Origin: Niallia sp. FSL W8-0635
GTDB lineage: Bacteria > Bacillota > Bacilli > Bacillales > Cytobacillaceae
Length of the DNA stretch: 64,000 bases
Assembly (NCBI RefSeq): GCF_038007965.1
Contig: NZ_JBBOYD010000001.1
Location: 3,884,501 to 3,948,500, forward strand
Direction: 5' to 3'
Position numbers and translations under genes: made by a program. Position 1 is the first letter of the stretch, and every line of letters begins with the position of its first letter. The notes beneath the pieces are model-generated. The model did no database searches. It was not told the origin of the DNA and saw nothing but the letters and a program-made list of their open reading frames with translations. Positions 28,792 to 37,963 of this stretch are shown piece after piece.

Positions 28792-29116
28792 TTTTCACAC
28801 CTTCTTTTATTAATTGATTCACACCAGTGGAAAATTCATTCCACTCCGCAATAAGCTCGTAAAGATAGGTTCTTCCTTTGTCCGTTAACTTATAGTATTT
28901 ACGTGAAGGACCTTCTGTTGACTCTTGTAAGTAGGTTGTAAAGTACTCTTCCTTTGTTAACCTTCTTAGCAGTGGATAAACGGAACCCTCTGATATTTCA
29001 ATTTGATTTGATATCTTCTGAACCAGCTCATAGCCATAGCGATCTTTTTTATCCAAAAGTACAAGTACACATAACTCTAATACACCTTTTTTAAACTGTA
29101 CATTCACCTTTTCCAC
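28784..29116 (-). CDS. PadR-family transcriptional regulator
   Basis: 110 residues of winged-helix Pad[29 protein letters not shown] starts the domain, [12 protein letters not shown] is the recognition helix and [17 protein letters not shown] the wing. The C-terminal helix for dimerisation (subfamily 1, short) is present. First gene of the operon and, as usual in this family, likely a repressor of it. The ATG lies behind AGGTGGAAAAGG. Four GTAC-centred boxes occur just upstream of it (29136-29220). Confidence 0.88.
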   Translation of the reverse strand: MEKVNVQFKKGVLELCVLVLLDKKDRYGYELVQKISNQIEISEGSVYPLLRRLTKEEYFTTYLQESTEGPSRKYYKLTDKGRTYLYELIAEWNEFSTGVNQLIKEGVKND

Positions 29117-29135
29117 CTACCTATGTTCATTACTA

Positions 29136-29220
29136 AGTACCTTACATTGAACAGTACCTATGCAAAAATAGTACTTGTTGATAATAATATATCATTCAGT
29201 ATTATTTATTGCAAGGTACT
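29136..29220 (-). promoter_or_regulatory. GTAC-box cluster upstream of the PadR operon
   Basis: GTAC occurs at 29137, 29153, 29171 and 29216 inside an A/T-rich 85-bp stretch. AGTACCTT (29136-29143) and AAGGTACT (29213-29220) are exact inverted copies, and the first three boxes are spaced 16-18 bases apart. PadR repressors bind inverted repeats with an AGTAC/GTACT-like core, so these are reasonable autoregulatory sites; binding is inferred, not shown. Confidence 0.45.
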
Positions 29221-29248
29221 GTTTAAAAAATATAAATATAGTTAATCT

Positions 29249-29297
29249 ACAAGATGACGGCCTAGATAAATCCCGCCATCATCTTGTATGGTATTTT
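29249..29297. terminator. Hairpin downstream of the c-di-GMP gene
   Basis: ACAAGATGA (29249-29257) pairs with TCATCTTGT (29279-29287), with further partial pairing inside, and TATTTTTTT follows on the plus strand. No plus-strand gene precedes it, so its likely use is as a stop for the minus-strand gene ending at 29360, although the T run is on the other side. Confidence 0.45.
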
Positions 29298-29359
29298 TTT
29301 ATCAAACCGTACATCTTAGTCTATTCGCTACAACGTTAAAAATATATGCTTATCCTATC

Positions 29360-32323
29360 TTACTTATTCAAATACGTTCTTTCATCCCCTTGAATAAAAT
29401 TACACCCATCAACTAAAGGGGTTTTACGTAATTCGCTTGAAAAAAGATTTAATGTATCCATTACCTGTTCTCTCTCTTCCTTATCCAAAATAAATTGGAT
29501 TCCATATTGATATAATTCATTATCCTCTTGTTTCCAAACAATTACTCCATTTACCATTATTGTTTGATGCATTATCAATATTTCAAACTGCAAATTAAAG
29601 TCAGAACGAACGGGAAGATCTAAAGTAGACAATACTTTAATTCCTCCAAAGCCAATATCCTGAATCAATATTTCGGTACTACCCAATTCCACTTTACGGC
29701 CCTTTATAGAAGTAAGTGTCATTTGTGCACTTAGTGGAAACTTTAAATTAATTCGATAGTCTTTTCTCCTGTTTGGAACTTTCTCTAACTGCTTGCTATT
29801 GGCAGGAAATAAGAATCCTGCCAATAGCAATTCTCTAAAATCTGGTTCAGCAACAGGCTTACTAAATAGATAGCCTTGAATTTCGTCACAGCCTTGTTGC
29901 TGTAAAAACTCTAACTGCTCAGTTGTTTCTACTCCCTCTGCAACAACGGTCATTTTCAACCCTTTCGCAAGGAAAATTGTAGATTTAATAATCATTTCTG
30001 ATCGTTCATTTAATTCTTTCCCAATAAAGGATTTGTCAATTTTAATCGTATCAATCGGATACCTTTCAAGATGGGTTAAAGAAGAATATCCTGTTCCAAA
30101 ATCGTCCAAAGATACCTTTATACCCACTTTTTTTAAAAACTCAACAGAACTTTGTACTATATCATTATGATGAAGCAAGGTCGTTTCGGTAATTTCAAAT
30201 TCCAATAAGGAAGGATTCACCTTCATCTCCTTGATAATATTTACAACGCTATCCGGCCAATCTTTCCGCAAAAAGCTCTTTGGGGATATATTCACAGAAA
30301 TCGGTACTAATGGAAAATTACTTTTTTCCCATTGTTTTAAATACTGACAAGCCTGCTTTAATACCCACTCCCCAATCTCTATGATGAAGCCATTTTCTTC
30401 TGCAATAGAGATGAAATCCTTAGGAGATACCATTCCCCAGTCTGGGTGCTTCCACCGAATCAATGCTTCTGCCCCTACAATTTTATTGCTGATTGCGTTA
30501 ACTTTGGGCTGAAAATATAAGAAGAATTCATTATTCTTTATTGCCTTTCGTAAATCCCTTTCCATCGTAAACAGTTTATAAGACTCAATATTTAAAGAGG
30601 AAGAATAAATTTGAAAATTATTTTTCCCATTTTCTTTTGCTCGGAATAAAGCAGCGTTCGCATTTTTTTGTAATTCCTCCGATGTTTTTCCATTCGATGG
30701 GAAGGAACTAATCCCGATGCTTGCTGTAATATATAATTCATAGCGATCAATAAAAAACGGCTGCTGAAGCTGACTAATTATTTCATTTGCCAATTCCACT
30801 GGGTATTTTGAAATGGATGTATCATCAAGCAAAATACTAAACTCATCACTTCCCATTCTGGCAAAGAAAGCAGACTGTTTAATGATGCTTTGAATTCTTT
30901 GAACAAAACTCCGTAATAATTGATCACCAATTTTATTTCCTAATGAACTATTAATATTTTTAAATGCATCTAAATCCATATTTAATAGAAAAAAGTTCGT
31001 ATTATTTGCAGTAGATTCCTCAATTAAGGAAACCATTTTTTCGTCAAACATTCTTCTATTTGGTATATTGGTTAAATAATCATAATAGGCAAGATGCTTA
31101 ATGACCTCTTCTGCTTCTCGGTATTCTGTGATATCCGTAAATATCCCATCTAATCTAATAAAATCACCATTTTCGTCAAATACTGGTATCGCTTGATCCT
31201 GTATCCATCTAATCGAACCATTCTTTTGAAAAATTCGATAATTGTTTTTTATAGGACTCCTCTTCTCGAACAGATCTTGATGATGCTTTAAAAATATAGG
31301 TAAATCCTCGTGATGGATAATATTCTTATAAAAATCAAGACTGTTTATCTCTGTTATTGGATGACCTAATACTCGTTCCATACCAGGTGAATGTAATATA
31401 AGTTGATCTTTCTTGACATCAATGGACCAAATTCCAACTTCCAGATTGTCAAAAATATTTTTATATCTCTGCTCACTTTCTTTAAGCCTAATCTCCGCTA
31501 TTTTCCTTAAGGAAACATCTTTTATCGTACCAATAAGTTTGAGGGTGTTCTGTTTATGATCTTGCATTACTTTAGCTTCCTCTATGACATATTGGATAGC
31601 CCCATCTTTTCGTCGAATTCGATATTCATGTTTAAAATCTTGCTTTAATTTAATGGCATTTCGATAGGTTTGTTCGAATCTTTCACAATCTTTTGGATGG
31701 ATAAATTGCAGGATTTTACCGAGTGTTGGTACAATTTCATCTGGTTGGAGACCATAGATTTTATATTGCTGCTTCGACCAATACCATTTATCTTCTAATA
31801 TGTCATACTCCCAACTTCCAAAATTAGCCACTTGTTGAGATAACTCGAGATTATCTTTTATCTGCAACAGCTCATTCCTGCTATTTTTATAAAGCGTGAT
31901 ATCTTTAGCCATTCCATAAATAGCAATTACTTCTTTATCCTTGTTCATCATCGGAATATATGTCATATCTATAGCAATTGGATTACCATTCTTATGAGTA
32001 ACGCTAGCATAATAGTTTTGTGCCATACCATTTAGAGCTCCATTAAAATTCAATTCATTTTTCTCCAAATCTTTTTGATTAAAAAAATTTAGAAAGCTCT
32101 CTCTAATCTCTTCCTCTTTATATCCAAAGATTCTTTTTACCGAGCTATTATAATCAAGAACATTTCCTTCTAAATCTAACATAAAAACAGCATCTGGATG
32201 ATTATCGTAAAGGGCTCGAAAAGTATCAGCTTTAAAGGATGATTCGTGATCGTAGTTAGTGAAATCAGAAAAATCCGCTTCATTTTTTTTGAATTTCTTT
32301 ATAAAATCCTTAAATCTGCTCAC
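29360..32323 (-). CDS. PAS-PAS-PAS-GGDEF-EAL-PilZ c-di-GMP signalling protein
   Basis: A 987-residue soluble protein with no transmembrane helix. Three PAS domains with PAC tails occupy about residues 33-410. The GGDEF domain (about 415-575) has a Ser in the signature, GSDEF at 491-495, so cyclase activity may be weak or lost. The EAL domain (about 590-835) keeps EAL at 619-621, SVNIS, EITET, DDFGTGYSS, IKIDKSFI and AEGVET, so it should be an active phosphodiesterase. The tail (about 850-965) is a PilZ domain starting PNRRKDYR, in which the usual DxSxxG reads DIGFGG. A single polypeptide would sense (PAS), degrade (EAL) and perhaps bind (PilZ) c-di-GMP. The ATG has AGGAGAAATA upstream. Confidence 0.9.
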   Translation of the reverse strand: MSRFKDFIKKFKKNEADFSDFTNYDHESSFKADTFRALYDNHPDAVFMLDLEGNVLDYNSSVKRIFGYKEEEIRESFLNFFNQKDLEKNELNFNGALNGMAQNYYASVTHKNGNPIAIDMTYIPMMNKDKEVIAIYGMAKDITLYKNSRNELLQIKDNLELSQQVANFGSWEYDILEDKWYWSKQQYKIYGLQPDEIVPTLGKILQFIHPKDCERFEQTYRNAIKLKQDFKHEYRIRRKDGAIQYVIEEAKVMQDHKQNTLKLIGTIKDVSLRKIAEIRLKESEQRYKNIFDNLEVGIWSIDVKKDQLILHSPGMERVLGHPITEINSLDFYKNIIHHEDLPIFLKHHQDLFEKRSPIKNNYRIFQKNGSIRWIQDQAIPVFDENGDFIRLDGIFTDITEYREAEEVIKHLAYYDYLTNIPNRRMFDEKMVSLIEESTANNTNFFLLNMDLDAFKNINSSLGNKIGDQLLRSFVQRIQSIIKQSAFFARMGSDEFSILLDDTSISKYPVELANEIISQLQQPFFIDRYELYITASIGISSFPSNGKTSEELQKNANAALFRAKENGKNNFQIYSSSLNIESYKLFTMERDLRKAIKNNEFFLYFQPKVNAISNKIVGAEALIRWKHPDWGMVSPKDFISIAEENGFIIEIGEWVLKQACQYLKQWEKSNFPLVPISVNISPKSFLRKDWPDSVVNIIKEMKVNPSLLEFEITETTLLHHNDIVQSSVEFLKKVGIKVSLDDFGTGYSSLTHLERYPIDTIKIDKSFIGKELNERSEMIIKSTIFLAKGLKMTVVAEGVETTEQLEFLQQQGCDEIQGYLFSKPVAEPDFRELLLAGFLFPANSKQLEKVPNRRKDYRINLKFPLSAQMTLTSIKGRKVELGSTEILIQDIGFGGIKVLSTLDLPVRSDFNLQFEILIMHQTIMVNGVIVWKQEDNELYQYGIQFILDKEEREQVMDTLNLFSSELRKTPLVDGCNFIQGDERTYLNK

Positions 32324-32558
32324 TTATTTCTCCTCTTTCTTACACCATTTCGTTTCCTATTCTTTATTGTAAGATATCACAAAATTTGCAAATCACAAAC
32401 ATTTGTAGCTAAGCAACTTGTGAAAACTAGACGTTTTTCCTATTTCTATATAACTATATAATAAGGGAGCAGATAGAAAAAGAAAGATTTTTTTTATCTT
32501 TTTATTATCAGGAGGAAGTAATTAGAAGGAGTTGATTAAAAGTTAGAAATTGTAGATT

Positions 32559-32603
32559 AGATTGAAAAAAGGAGAGGCTATATCCCCCCCTTTTTTTCAA
32601 TCT
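32559..32603 (-). terminator. Terminator of the PTS/aldolase operon
   Basis: AGATTGAAAAAAGG (32559-32572) pairs with CCTTTTTTTCAATCT (32589-32603) with one bulge. The hairpin starts at the stop codon of the last aldolase gene. The A/T runs inside the stem act as the U tract. Confidence 0.75.
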
Positions 32604-33501
32604 ATAACCTTTCACTACGCCAAGCTATCACATTTTCTTCTCTGTATTTTTCAGCTTTTCCAATGGATTGAAACAAATTCATTTTATATTTCACTATTTC
32701 TTTTGCTGCATCAATACACGCTGGATAAATAGCGTTGGGATCCCATAGCTCTGTTTCTGCCAAAATCTCGCGGCATTTTTTATAAAAAGCATACTTATAA
32801 TCTGATGAAATATTCACTTTTTGAATGCCAATTTGAACAGCTTCTGCAATCTCTTCATCTGGATTTGCTGAGCCCCCATGCAATACTAACGGAATGGCGA
32901 CAATTTCTTTAATTTCTTTCAAAATATCCATTCTTAACTTTGGCTTCATATCTTTTGGATAAATACCATGACAAGTTCCAATTGCAATAGCTAATGTATC
33001 TACCCCTGTTCTTTCCACAAATTCTTGTGCATCTTCCGGTCTTGTATAAATCACCTCAGATACCCCTCCCTCGACCGAGGTACCTGTATTACCAATTGTT
33101 CCTAATTCCCCTTCGACTGATACCCCTAACGAATGGCTGACTTCAACAATTTGTTTTGTCAACTGAATATTTTCTTCTAGAGAAAGCAATGAACCATCTA
33201 TCATCACAGAACTAAATCCCACATGGATAGCCCGCATAATATCGTCCAAATTCCCACCGTGATCTAAATGTAGCACAAATGGAACATGACTATTCTTTAT
33301 TCTTGATAGCACATAAGAAAAGAACTCATCCTTTACAAAATCCAATTCAGTTGGATGTACAGCGATAATAGCTGGCGAATTATTATTTTCTGCCTCTTCA
33401 ACTACTACTCTAAGAAAGTTACTATCCGCTACATTGAATGCCCCAACTGCAAATTGATGTTTTTGCGCAACTTCTAATAATTGCTTCATATTTAATAACA
33501 T
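32602..33501 (-). CDS. Class II ketose-bisphosphate aldolase (second copy of the operon)
   Basis: 299 residues of the zinc-dependent class II FBP/tagatose-bisphosphate aldolase family. Zinc-ligand His and catalytic Asp lie in VLHLDHGGN; IGTCHG and VLHGGSANPDEE supply other ligands and the phosphate site. It is longer than the first copy, and its HGGSA loop differs from the HGGSG of that copy, so the two are unlikely to be redundant. It likely cleaves a phosphorylated ketose to dihydroxyacetone phosphate plus an aldehyde. ATG behind GAGGAG. Last gene of the PTS operon, 26 bases after the first aldolase gene. Confidence 0.88.
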   Translation of the reverse strand: MLLNMKQLLEVAQKHQFAVGAFNVADSNFLRVVVEEAENNNSPAIIAVHPTELDFVKDEFFSYVLSRIKNSHVPFVLHLDHGGNLDDIMRAIHVGFSSVMIDGSLLSLEENIQLTKQIVEVSHSLGVSVEGELGTIGNTGTSVEGGVSEVIYTRPEDAQEFVERTGVDTLAIAIGTCHGIYPKDMKPKLRMDILKEIKEIVAIPLVLHGGSANPDEEIAEAVQIGIQKVNISSDYKYAFYKKCREILAETELWDPNAIYPACIDAAKEIVKYKMNLFQSIGKAEKYREENVIAWRSERL

Positions 33502-33527
33502 ACTATTCTCCTCTTTTCCTTCATTTT

Positions 33528-34379
33528 TTATAAAGATTTCCCTTCAGATCCTGCCAATTGAATATAATATTTCACTAAATCTGTCCCCGCGGCGATAGTC
33601 TGATGAATAATATTAAAGTAATCTAAATCATTAGAATTCATGTTTTCTCTTATACTATTTAACTGTGATTTAAAAAAATCGGAGCCAACATTAATTTTAT
33701 TAATACCAAGAGAAACAGATTTTTTTATATTCTCTTCCCCACATCCAGATCCCCCATGAAGAACGAGAGGGATTCCAGTTCCCTTTTTAATTTTTTCTAC
33801 AATATCAAAATGGAAAGCTGGAACATAACCATCGGGGTAATCCCCATGACTAGAACCATAAGAAATAGCCAATGCATCAACTCCAGTTTCCTTTGCAAAT
33901 TTAATTGCTAAATCAGGATTTGTATACATCTCGTTATCTGTCATATGATTACTAGAAACAGAACCAATATTGCCTATTTCCCCTTCTACACTTGCGTCAT
34001 ATATTTGAGCGAACGCTATCATTTCTTTTGTAATTCTAATATTTTCCTCAATCGGATAAGCAGAAGCATCCATCATGACACTAGAGAAACCATCTTTTAA
34101 ACACCTTTTCACAAATCCAATATCCTGCCCGTGGTCTAAATTAATCGCGACTTCTACACTCGCCGCATTTGCCATTTCAATAATCGGTTTTGTCAACAAC
34201 TTACTTCCTAAATGCTGTATTAAATGATCCTGCAATAAATCAATAATAATAGGTGCTCTTAGCTCATGGGCTGCTCCAATCACAGCCTTCGCTGTTTCCA
34301 AGTTAAAACAGTTAATTGCCATTACTGCATAATTCCCCTGATTAGCTCGAGCAAGCATCCCCTTCATTGAAACATACAT
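33528..34379 (-). CDS. Class II ketose-bisphosphate aldolase (first copy)
   Basis: The frame stays open 24 codons upstream, but AAGGAGGAG precedes the ATG at 34377-34379, so I start there (MYVSMKGMLARANQGNYAV, 283 residues). AINLDHGQD carries the zinc His and catalytic Asp, SYGSSHGDY and VLHGGSGCGEENI the remaining active-site loops. The family covers fructose-, tagatose- and sulfo-sugar aldolases; the substrate is not readable. About 80 bases separate it from the EIIC gene. Two different aldolases in one operon suggest either a heteromeric enzyme, like GatYZ/KbaYZ, or two stereochemically different products. Confidence 0.87.
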   Translation of the reverse strand: MYVSMKGMLARANQGNYAVMAINCFNLETAKAVIGAAHELRAPIIIDLLQDHLIQHLGSKLLTKPIIEMANAASVEVAINLDHGQDIGFVKRCLKDGFSSVMMDASAYPIEENIRITKEMIAFAQIYDASVEGEIGNIGSVSSNHMTDNEMYTNPDLAIKFAKETGVDALAISYGSSHGDYPDGYVPAFHFDIVEKIKKGTGIPLVLHGGSGCGEENIKKSVSLGINKINVGSDFFKSQLNSIRENMNSNDLDYFNIIHQTIAAGTDLVKYYIQLAGSEGKSL

Positions 34380-34458
34380 TCGGCTTCTCCTCCTTCGAAA
34401 TTTACTGAATACCTTATACCGCTCTACCAAAACATTCATAATTTCCATCATTTACCTT

Positions 34459-35547
34459 TTAAAACGAAATTTTAATATCTGATAAATCAACTTCTTCTTC
34501 TTCACTAGTTGTTTCTTCTTTTTCCACAGCAGGTTCTTTTTTCCATAAAAATAGCATTATTCCTGTAATCAATGAGCCGATAAGTAATGCCATACAAAAT
34601 AGAATTGGATGTGTCATTGCAGGTACAATAAACATTCCACCAGATGGTACAGGAGATCCAACTCCCCACATCATAGAGAATCCGCCCCCGATAGCTGCTC
34701 CGATTGTACATGATACAACAACTCTTACAATATCTACTGCTGCAATAGGAATGACACCTTCCGTAATCATGCATACTCCCATTGGAAGAGCAATTTTGAT
34801 ATTATCTTCTTCTGTTTTTGTATATCTTTTCTTACGGAATAATTTAGAAAGTCCCCATGAGATGGCCACACCAAACGGAGGAACCATTGATGCTAGTATT
34901 TTTACAGCCTCTGGCTCATATATGCCCTCTAATAACAAACCATCTGCAAACAACGAAGCTACTTTATTAACTGGACCACCAAAATCAAATGCCGCCATTC
35001 CACCTAATATTGCTCCAAATACAAATCGCATAGAACCTTGCATGCTTGTTAAAAAGGAAGTTAAACCTTCTGTTGCCCACACGATTGGAACTCCAAGCAC
35101 AAAAAACATAAGTAATCCGATAATCAAACTCGATATTAAAGGTATAATCATCATTGGCATTAAGCCCTCTGCCCACTTAGGAACTTTCAATTTTTTTCTT
35201 AAAAATAAGACAAAGTAACCAACAATAAATCCGCCTAGCATTCCACCTAAAAATCCTGCTCCAATTGCATTCGCTATTAACCCCATTAATAGCCCTGGGG
35301 CTATACCCGGACGATCAGCTATAGAATATGCTATTGCTCCTGAAATAACCGGTGCTAGTAAGCCCATTCCAAGGACTCCTAAAGACACAAGAGCTGAAGG
35401 AATATCAAATGATGCTTTATAATCTTCAATAACAGAACCACCTGTAAGATTGCCAATCGCAATAAGTAGTCCTGATGCAACAACAAGTGGTAGCATGTAG
35501 CTAATTGCAGTTAAAGCATGCTTTTTTATTTGCATTTTCTTCAACAT
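34459..35547 (-). CDS. PTS fructose-type EIIC permease
   Basis: 362 residues with eight to ten hydrophobic helices. Fructose-family EIIC features are AFDFGGPVNKVA near residue 195, PVPSGGMFIVPA near 305 and the start ALTAISYMLPLVVASGLLIAIG. It carries the sugar across the membrane and passes it to phospho-EIIB. The C-terminal tail (EEETTSEEEEVDLSD) is strikingly acidic. ATG start behind GAGGAGGACTA. It follows the EIIB gene by 13 bases. Confidence 0.92.
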   Translation of the reverse strand: MLKKMQIKKHALTAISYMLPLVVASGLLIAIGNLTGGSVIEDYKASFDIPSALVSLGVLGMGLLAPVISGAIAYSIADRPGIAPGLLMGLIANAIGAGFLGGMLGGFIVGYFVLFLRKKLKVPKWAEGLMPMMIIPLISSLIIGLLMFFVLGVPIVWATEGLTSFLTSMQGSMRFVFGAILGGMAAFDFGGPVNKVASLFADGLLLEGIYEPEAVKILASMVPPFGVAISWGLSKLFRKKRYTKTEEDNIKIALPMGVCMITEGVIPIAAVDIVRVVVSCTIGAAIGGGFSMMWGVGSPVPSGGMFIVPAMTHPILFCMALLIGSLITGIMLFLWKKEPAVEKEETTSEEEEVDLSDIKISF

Positions 35548-35560
35548 ATAATAGTCCTCC

Positions 35561-35875
35561 TCACTGTTTATTTAGCTCAGCTTCAATCTTTTGATATAGT
35601 TGCTTTGGTGCCTTTATCGCAATATGTGTTGGTATTTCCACTATTTTTTTTCCTGTAAATCGATCTTTACCACTAACCTTAATATCGGCAGCAATTATCA
35701 CTAAATCTGCTTCCTTAATCTCCTTAGCCGTTAACTCATCCTCAATTCCTATCGTTCCCTGCGTTTCAATTCGAACCTTATGCCCCAGCTCTTGACCCGC
35801 TTTTATTAATTTTTCTTTAGCAATATACGTATGGGCAATTCCAGAAGTACATGCAGATATCCCAACAATATTCAT
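35561..35875 (-). CDS. PTS fructose-type EIIB protein
   Basis: 104 residues: the whole protein is one fructose-type EIIB domain. The phosphorylated Cys9 sits in SACTSGIAHTYIA; the common form is CPTGIAHT, so Pro-Thr is replaced by Thr-Ser. It takes the phosphoryl group from EIIA and hands it to the sugar during uptake. ATG behind GAGGAGGATTAAT. Its separate-subunit form differs from the EIIABC fusions common in Bacillus (FruA). Confidence 0.92.
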   Translation of the reverse strand: MNIVGISACTSGIAHTYIAKEKLIKAGQELGHKVRIETQGTIGIEDELTAKEIKEADLVIIAADIKVSGKDRFTGKKIVEIPTHIAIKAPKQLYQKIEAELNKQ

Positions 35876-35919
35876 ATTAATCCTCCTCTAGTAAAAAAGT
35901 ATTTAGCGAGATTCTTACC

Positions 35920-36396
35920 TTATTCATTTTTAGTTAATACCTTTAAAAATTCACTCTTCGTTTGAAGTGTTTGAAACTTACCAATTATCTCTTCATCTGC
36001 TAATAAGACAGCGACCTTTTGTAATAATTTAATATGGATAGTTGTTCTATCCGTATCTTTGACTGCAAATAAGATAATAATATTAATGGGATTACCATCT
36101 AATGATTCCCATTCTATAAATGTGTTTGTTCTACCAATTGCAATAGAAGTCTTTAATACATGCTCAGATTTACCATGGGGGATGGCTACCCCCTTTTCCA
36201 AACCAGTAACTCCTTCATTTTCGCGAAACATCACATCCTTTATAAATCCCTCTTTATTAGAAATACAACCGTTTTCATATAATAAATCGGTTAACTCATG
36301 AAGTACTTCTTCCTTCGTAGTTCCTTGTAAATTTAACTCTATAAGGTCTTCCGTTACTACCTTATTAAAATCTAATTCCTCTATTCTCATGTCCAC
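35920..36396 (-). CDS. PTS fructose/mannitol-type EIIA protein
   Basis: 158 residues of PTS_EIIA_2. The phospho-acceptor His74 is in KGVAIPHGKSEHV. HPr-P phosphorylates it and it feeds EIIB. The start is a GTG (36394-36396) one base after the regulator's stop codon, with GGAGAG within that gene's end; an ATG two codons on is also possible. Being right behind a PRD regulator that lacks its own EIIA domain, it may also phosphorylate that regulator. Confidence 0.9.
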   Translation of the reverse strand: MDMRIEELDFNKVVTEDLIELNLQGTTKEEVLHELTDLLYENGCISNKEGFIKDVMFRENEGVTGLEKGVAIPHGKSEHVLKTSIAIGRTNTFIEWESLDGNPINIIILFAVKDTDRTTIHIKLLQKVAVLLADEEIIGKFQTLQTKSEFLKVLTKNE

Positions 36397-36397
36397 T

Positions 36398-37927
36398 TTA
36401 GACTCTCCTACCTTTCCATTTGCTATCGACTATATTCTGTTGACTGTAGTAATCCTTAATAAATTGATCTATTTTAAATTTATCCTCTTGGTTTAAAATA
36501 GGACTCACAAGGATAGTTGGTTTATCAATGATTCCATGTGTTTTCACAGTCGAAATTACTAGTTCGACATCTTCGTAGTCTGTCTGTTTTATTCGTTGTT
36601 GTGCAATAATTTTCTTTATATGGATATCAGGAAAAGTTCTTCTTATTTTTTCACTTAACAAATGAGAAGTACCAATCCCACTTGTACATTCAATTAATAT
36701 AGGAATCTGGTTAGCAAAATGATCATCATATGAAATCTGAAAATATAAAGTAATATAGCCGATTTCTTCATCTGTTATATAATTCTCCCAATGACCTTCT
36801 TCTATTAGCTCATCTATGCTAACCTTTACTAAACCAAATATATTTGCAAAGTTGGTTTTTATGGATTTTATAATTGGATTAATAATATATATCCGATGAC
36901 TAAGCCGATATATCATCGCATGCATATGCAAGATTAGCCTTTCTAATAGCTCATCATCTGTATCAAACTGATACCCACTGTTTTCTGTAACTCTTGCTAT
37001 TAATCTATTAGCTAAAAGAATAACTTGTTCATTTTGATACTCTTCAATATTTTGATTCAATAAAAAGCGTGAATTAAGTTTATATGCTTTCAAAATATAG
37101 TATAGAGAATAAATATCATATGCTTTCAATTGAATAGAAAAGCATTTTTCCATCTTATCAACTAAATTTTTGCATATATAATAAATACTAGAACTATAAT
37201 CTATTTCTTCAAATACTATCTCTTCATTTAATACAAGTTTATTATTTTGTTTTTCTATTATTGAAAGAAGGGAACAAAATAACGTTAAATAATAAGGTTG
37301 GTCTAAGCTTAAATCATGCTCCACTTGAATATCATGTAGCAACTTCTTAATTTTCAATAAGTTTTTATTTTTCACTTTTACTTTTTTTATGGAATCAGGA
37401 ATATCATATTGGCTAAAAGGATCACCCATTTGAGTTAAGTAATTTTCAATAATCACCGCCATTAAACGATAAATGGATAGTCTATCTCCCTTTATAAAAG
37501 ATCCTTCATTTGTCCTTAATAATAATAAGTTATAGGACATTAATTCTTTTTCAATATGTTTAAAGTCATTGAGGATAGAGCTTTGACTTACAATGTATTT
37601 CTCTGATATTTTCAGAATTGAGGTCTTACAGGGTGCAATCGAAAGAAGGTATAGTAATAGATTCAAACGTCTTTCATCTGGATAATCAAATACTATTGTT
37701 TCAGTTTCTAGCTTTGTCTTATCTTTTTCTAAATAGTAACCGAAATTTTCTTTTTTTATTATGCGAAACGGCATTGAATTTGCATCTATTATTTGTTGGA
37801 TGTCTCTATATATTGTTTTTTTAGAAACTGCTAGTTCATTTGCTAACTCGGAAGCTGTTACATATCGTTTCTCCTTTCTTAAGATATTTAGAATCATTTG
37901 ATGACGCTCATTCATGACCTGACTCAC
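36398..37927 (-). CDS. BglG/MtlR-type PRD transcriptional regulator
   Basis: 509 residues: an N-terminal HTH (ERHQMILNILRKEKRYVTASELANELAVSKKTIYRDIQ), a second HTH/Mga-like segment (about 95-160), two PRD domains (about 185-400) and a C-terminal EIIB-like domain with the Cys in IECTSGIGTSHLL (about residue 410). This is the layout of MtlR/ManR/LicR-type activators, but without the C-terminal EIIA domain, which here is the separate gene just downstream. It should activate this operon when substrate is present, PTS phosphorylation of its PRDs switching it. GTG start with GAGGTG eight bases upstream. Confidence 0.9.
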   Translation of the reverse strand: MSQVMNERHQMILNILRKEKRYVTASELANELAVSKKTIYRDIQQIIDANSMPFRIIKKENFGYYLEKDKTKLETETIVFDYPDERRLNLLLYLLSIAPCKTSILKISEKYIVSQSSILNDFKHIEKELMSYNLLLLRTNEGSFIKGDRLSIYRLMAVIIENYLTQMGDPFSQYDIPDSIKKVKVKNKNLLKIKKLLHDIQVEHDLSLDQPYYLTLFCSLLSIIEKQNNKLVLNEEIVFEEIDYSSSIYYICKNLVDKMEKCFSIQLKAYDIYSLYYILKAYKLNSRFLLNQNIEEYQNEQVILLANRLIARVTENSGYQFDTDDELLERLILHMHAMIYRLSHRIYIINPIIKSIKTNFANIFGLVKVSIDELIEEGHWENYITDEEIGYITLYFQISYDDHFANQIPILIECTSGIGTSHLLSEKIRRTFPDIHIKKIIAQQRIKQTDYEDVELVISTVKTHGIIDKPTILVSPILNQEDKFKIDQFIKDYYSQQNIVDSKWKGRRV

Positions 37928-37963
37928 GAATTACTTCACCTCTTTTCTTATCTCTATGGTAAT

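Noticed and set aside
34380..34451. 24-codon upstream extension of the first aldolase (basic, FRRRRSR)
   Set aside because: AAGGAGGAG lies inside it, correctly spaced to the ATG at 34379; the extension is unlike the family N-terminus.
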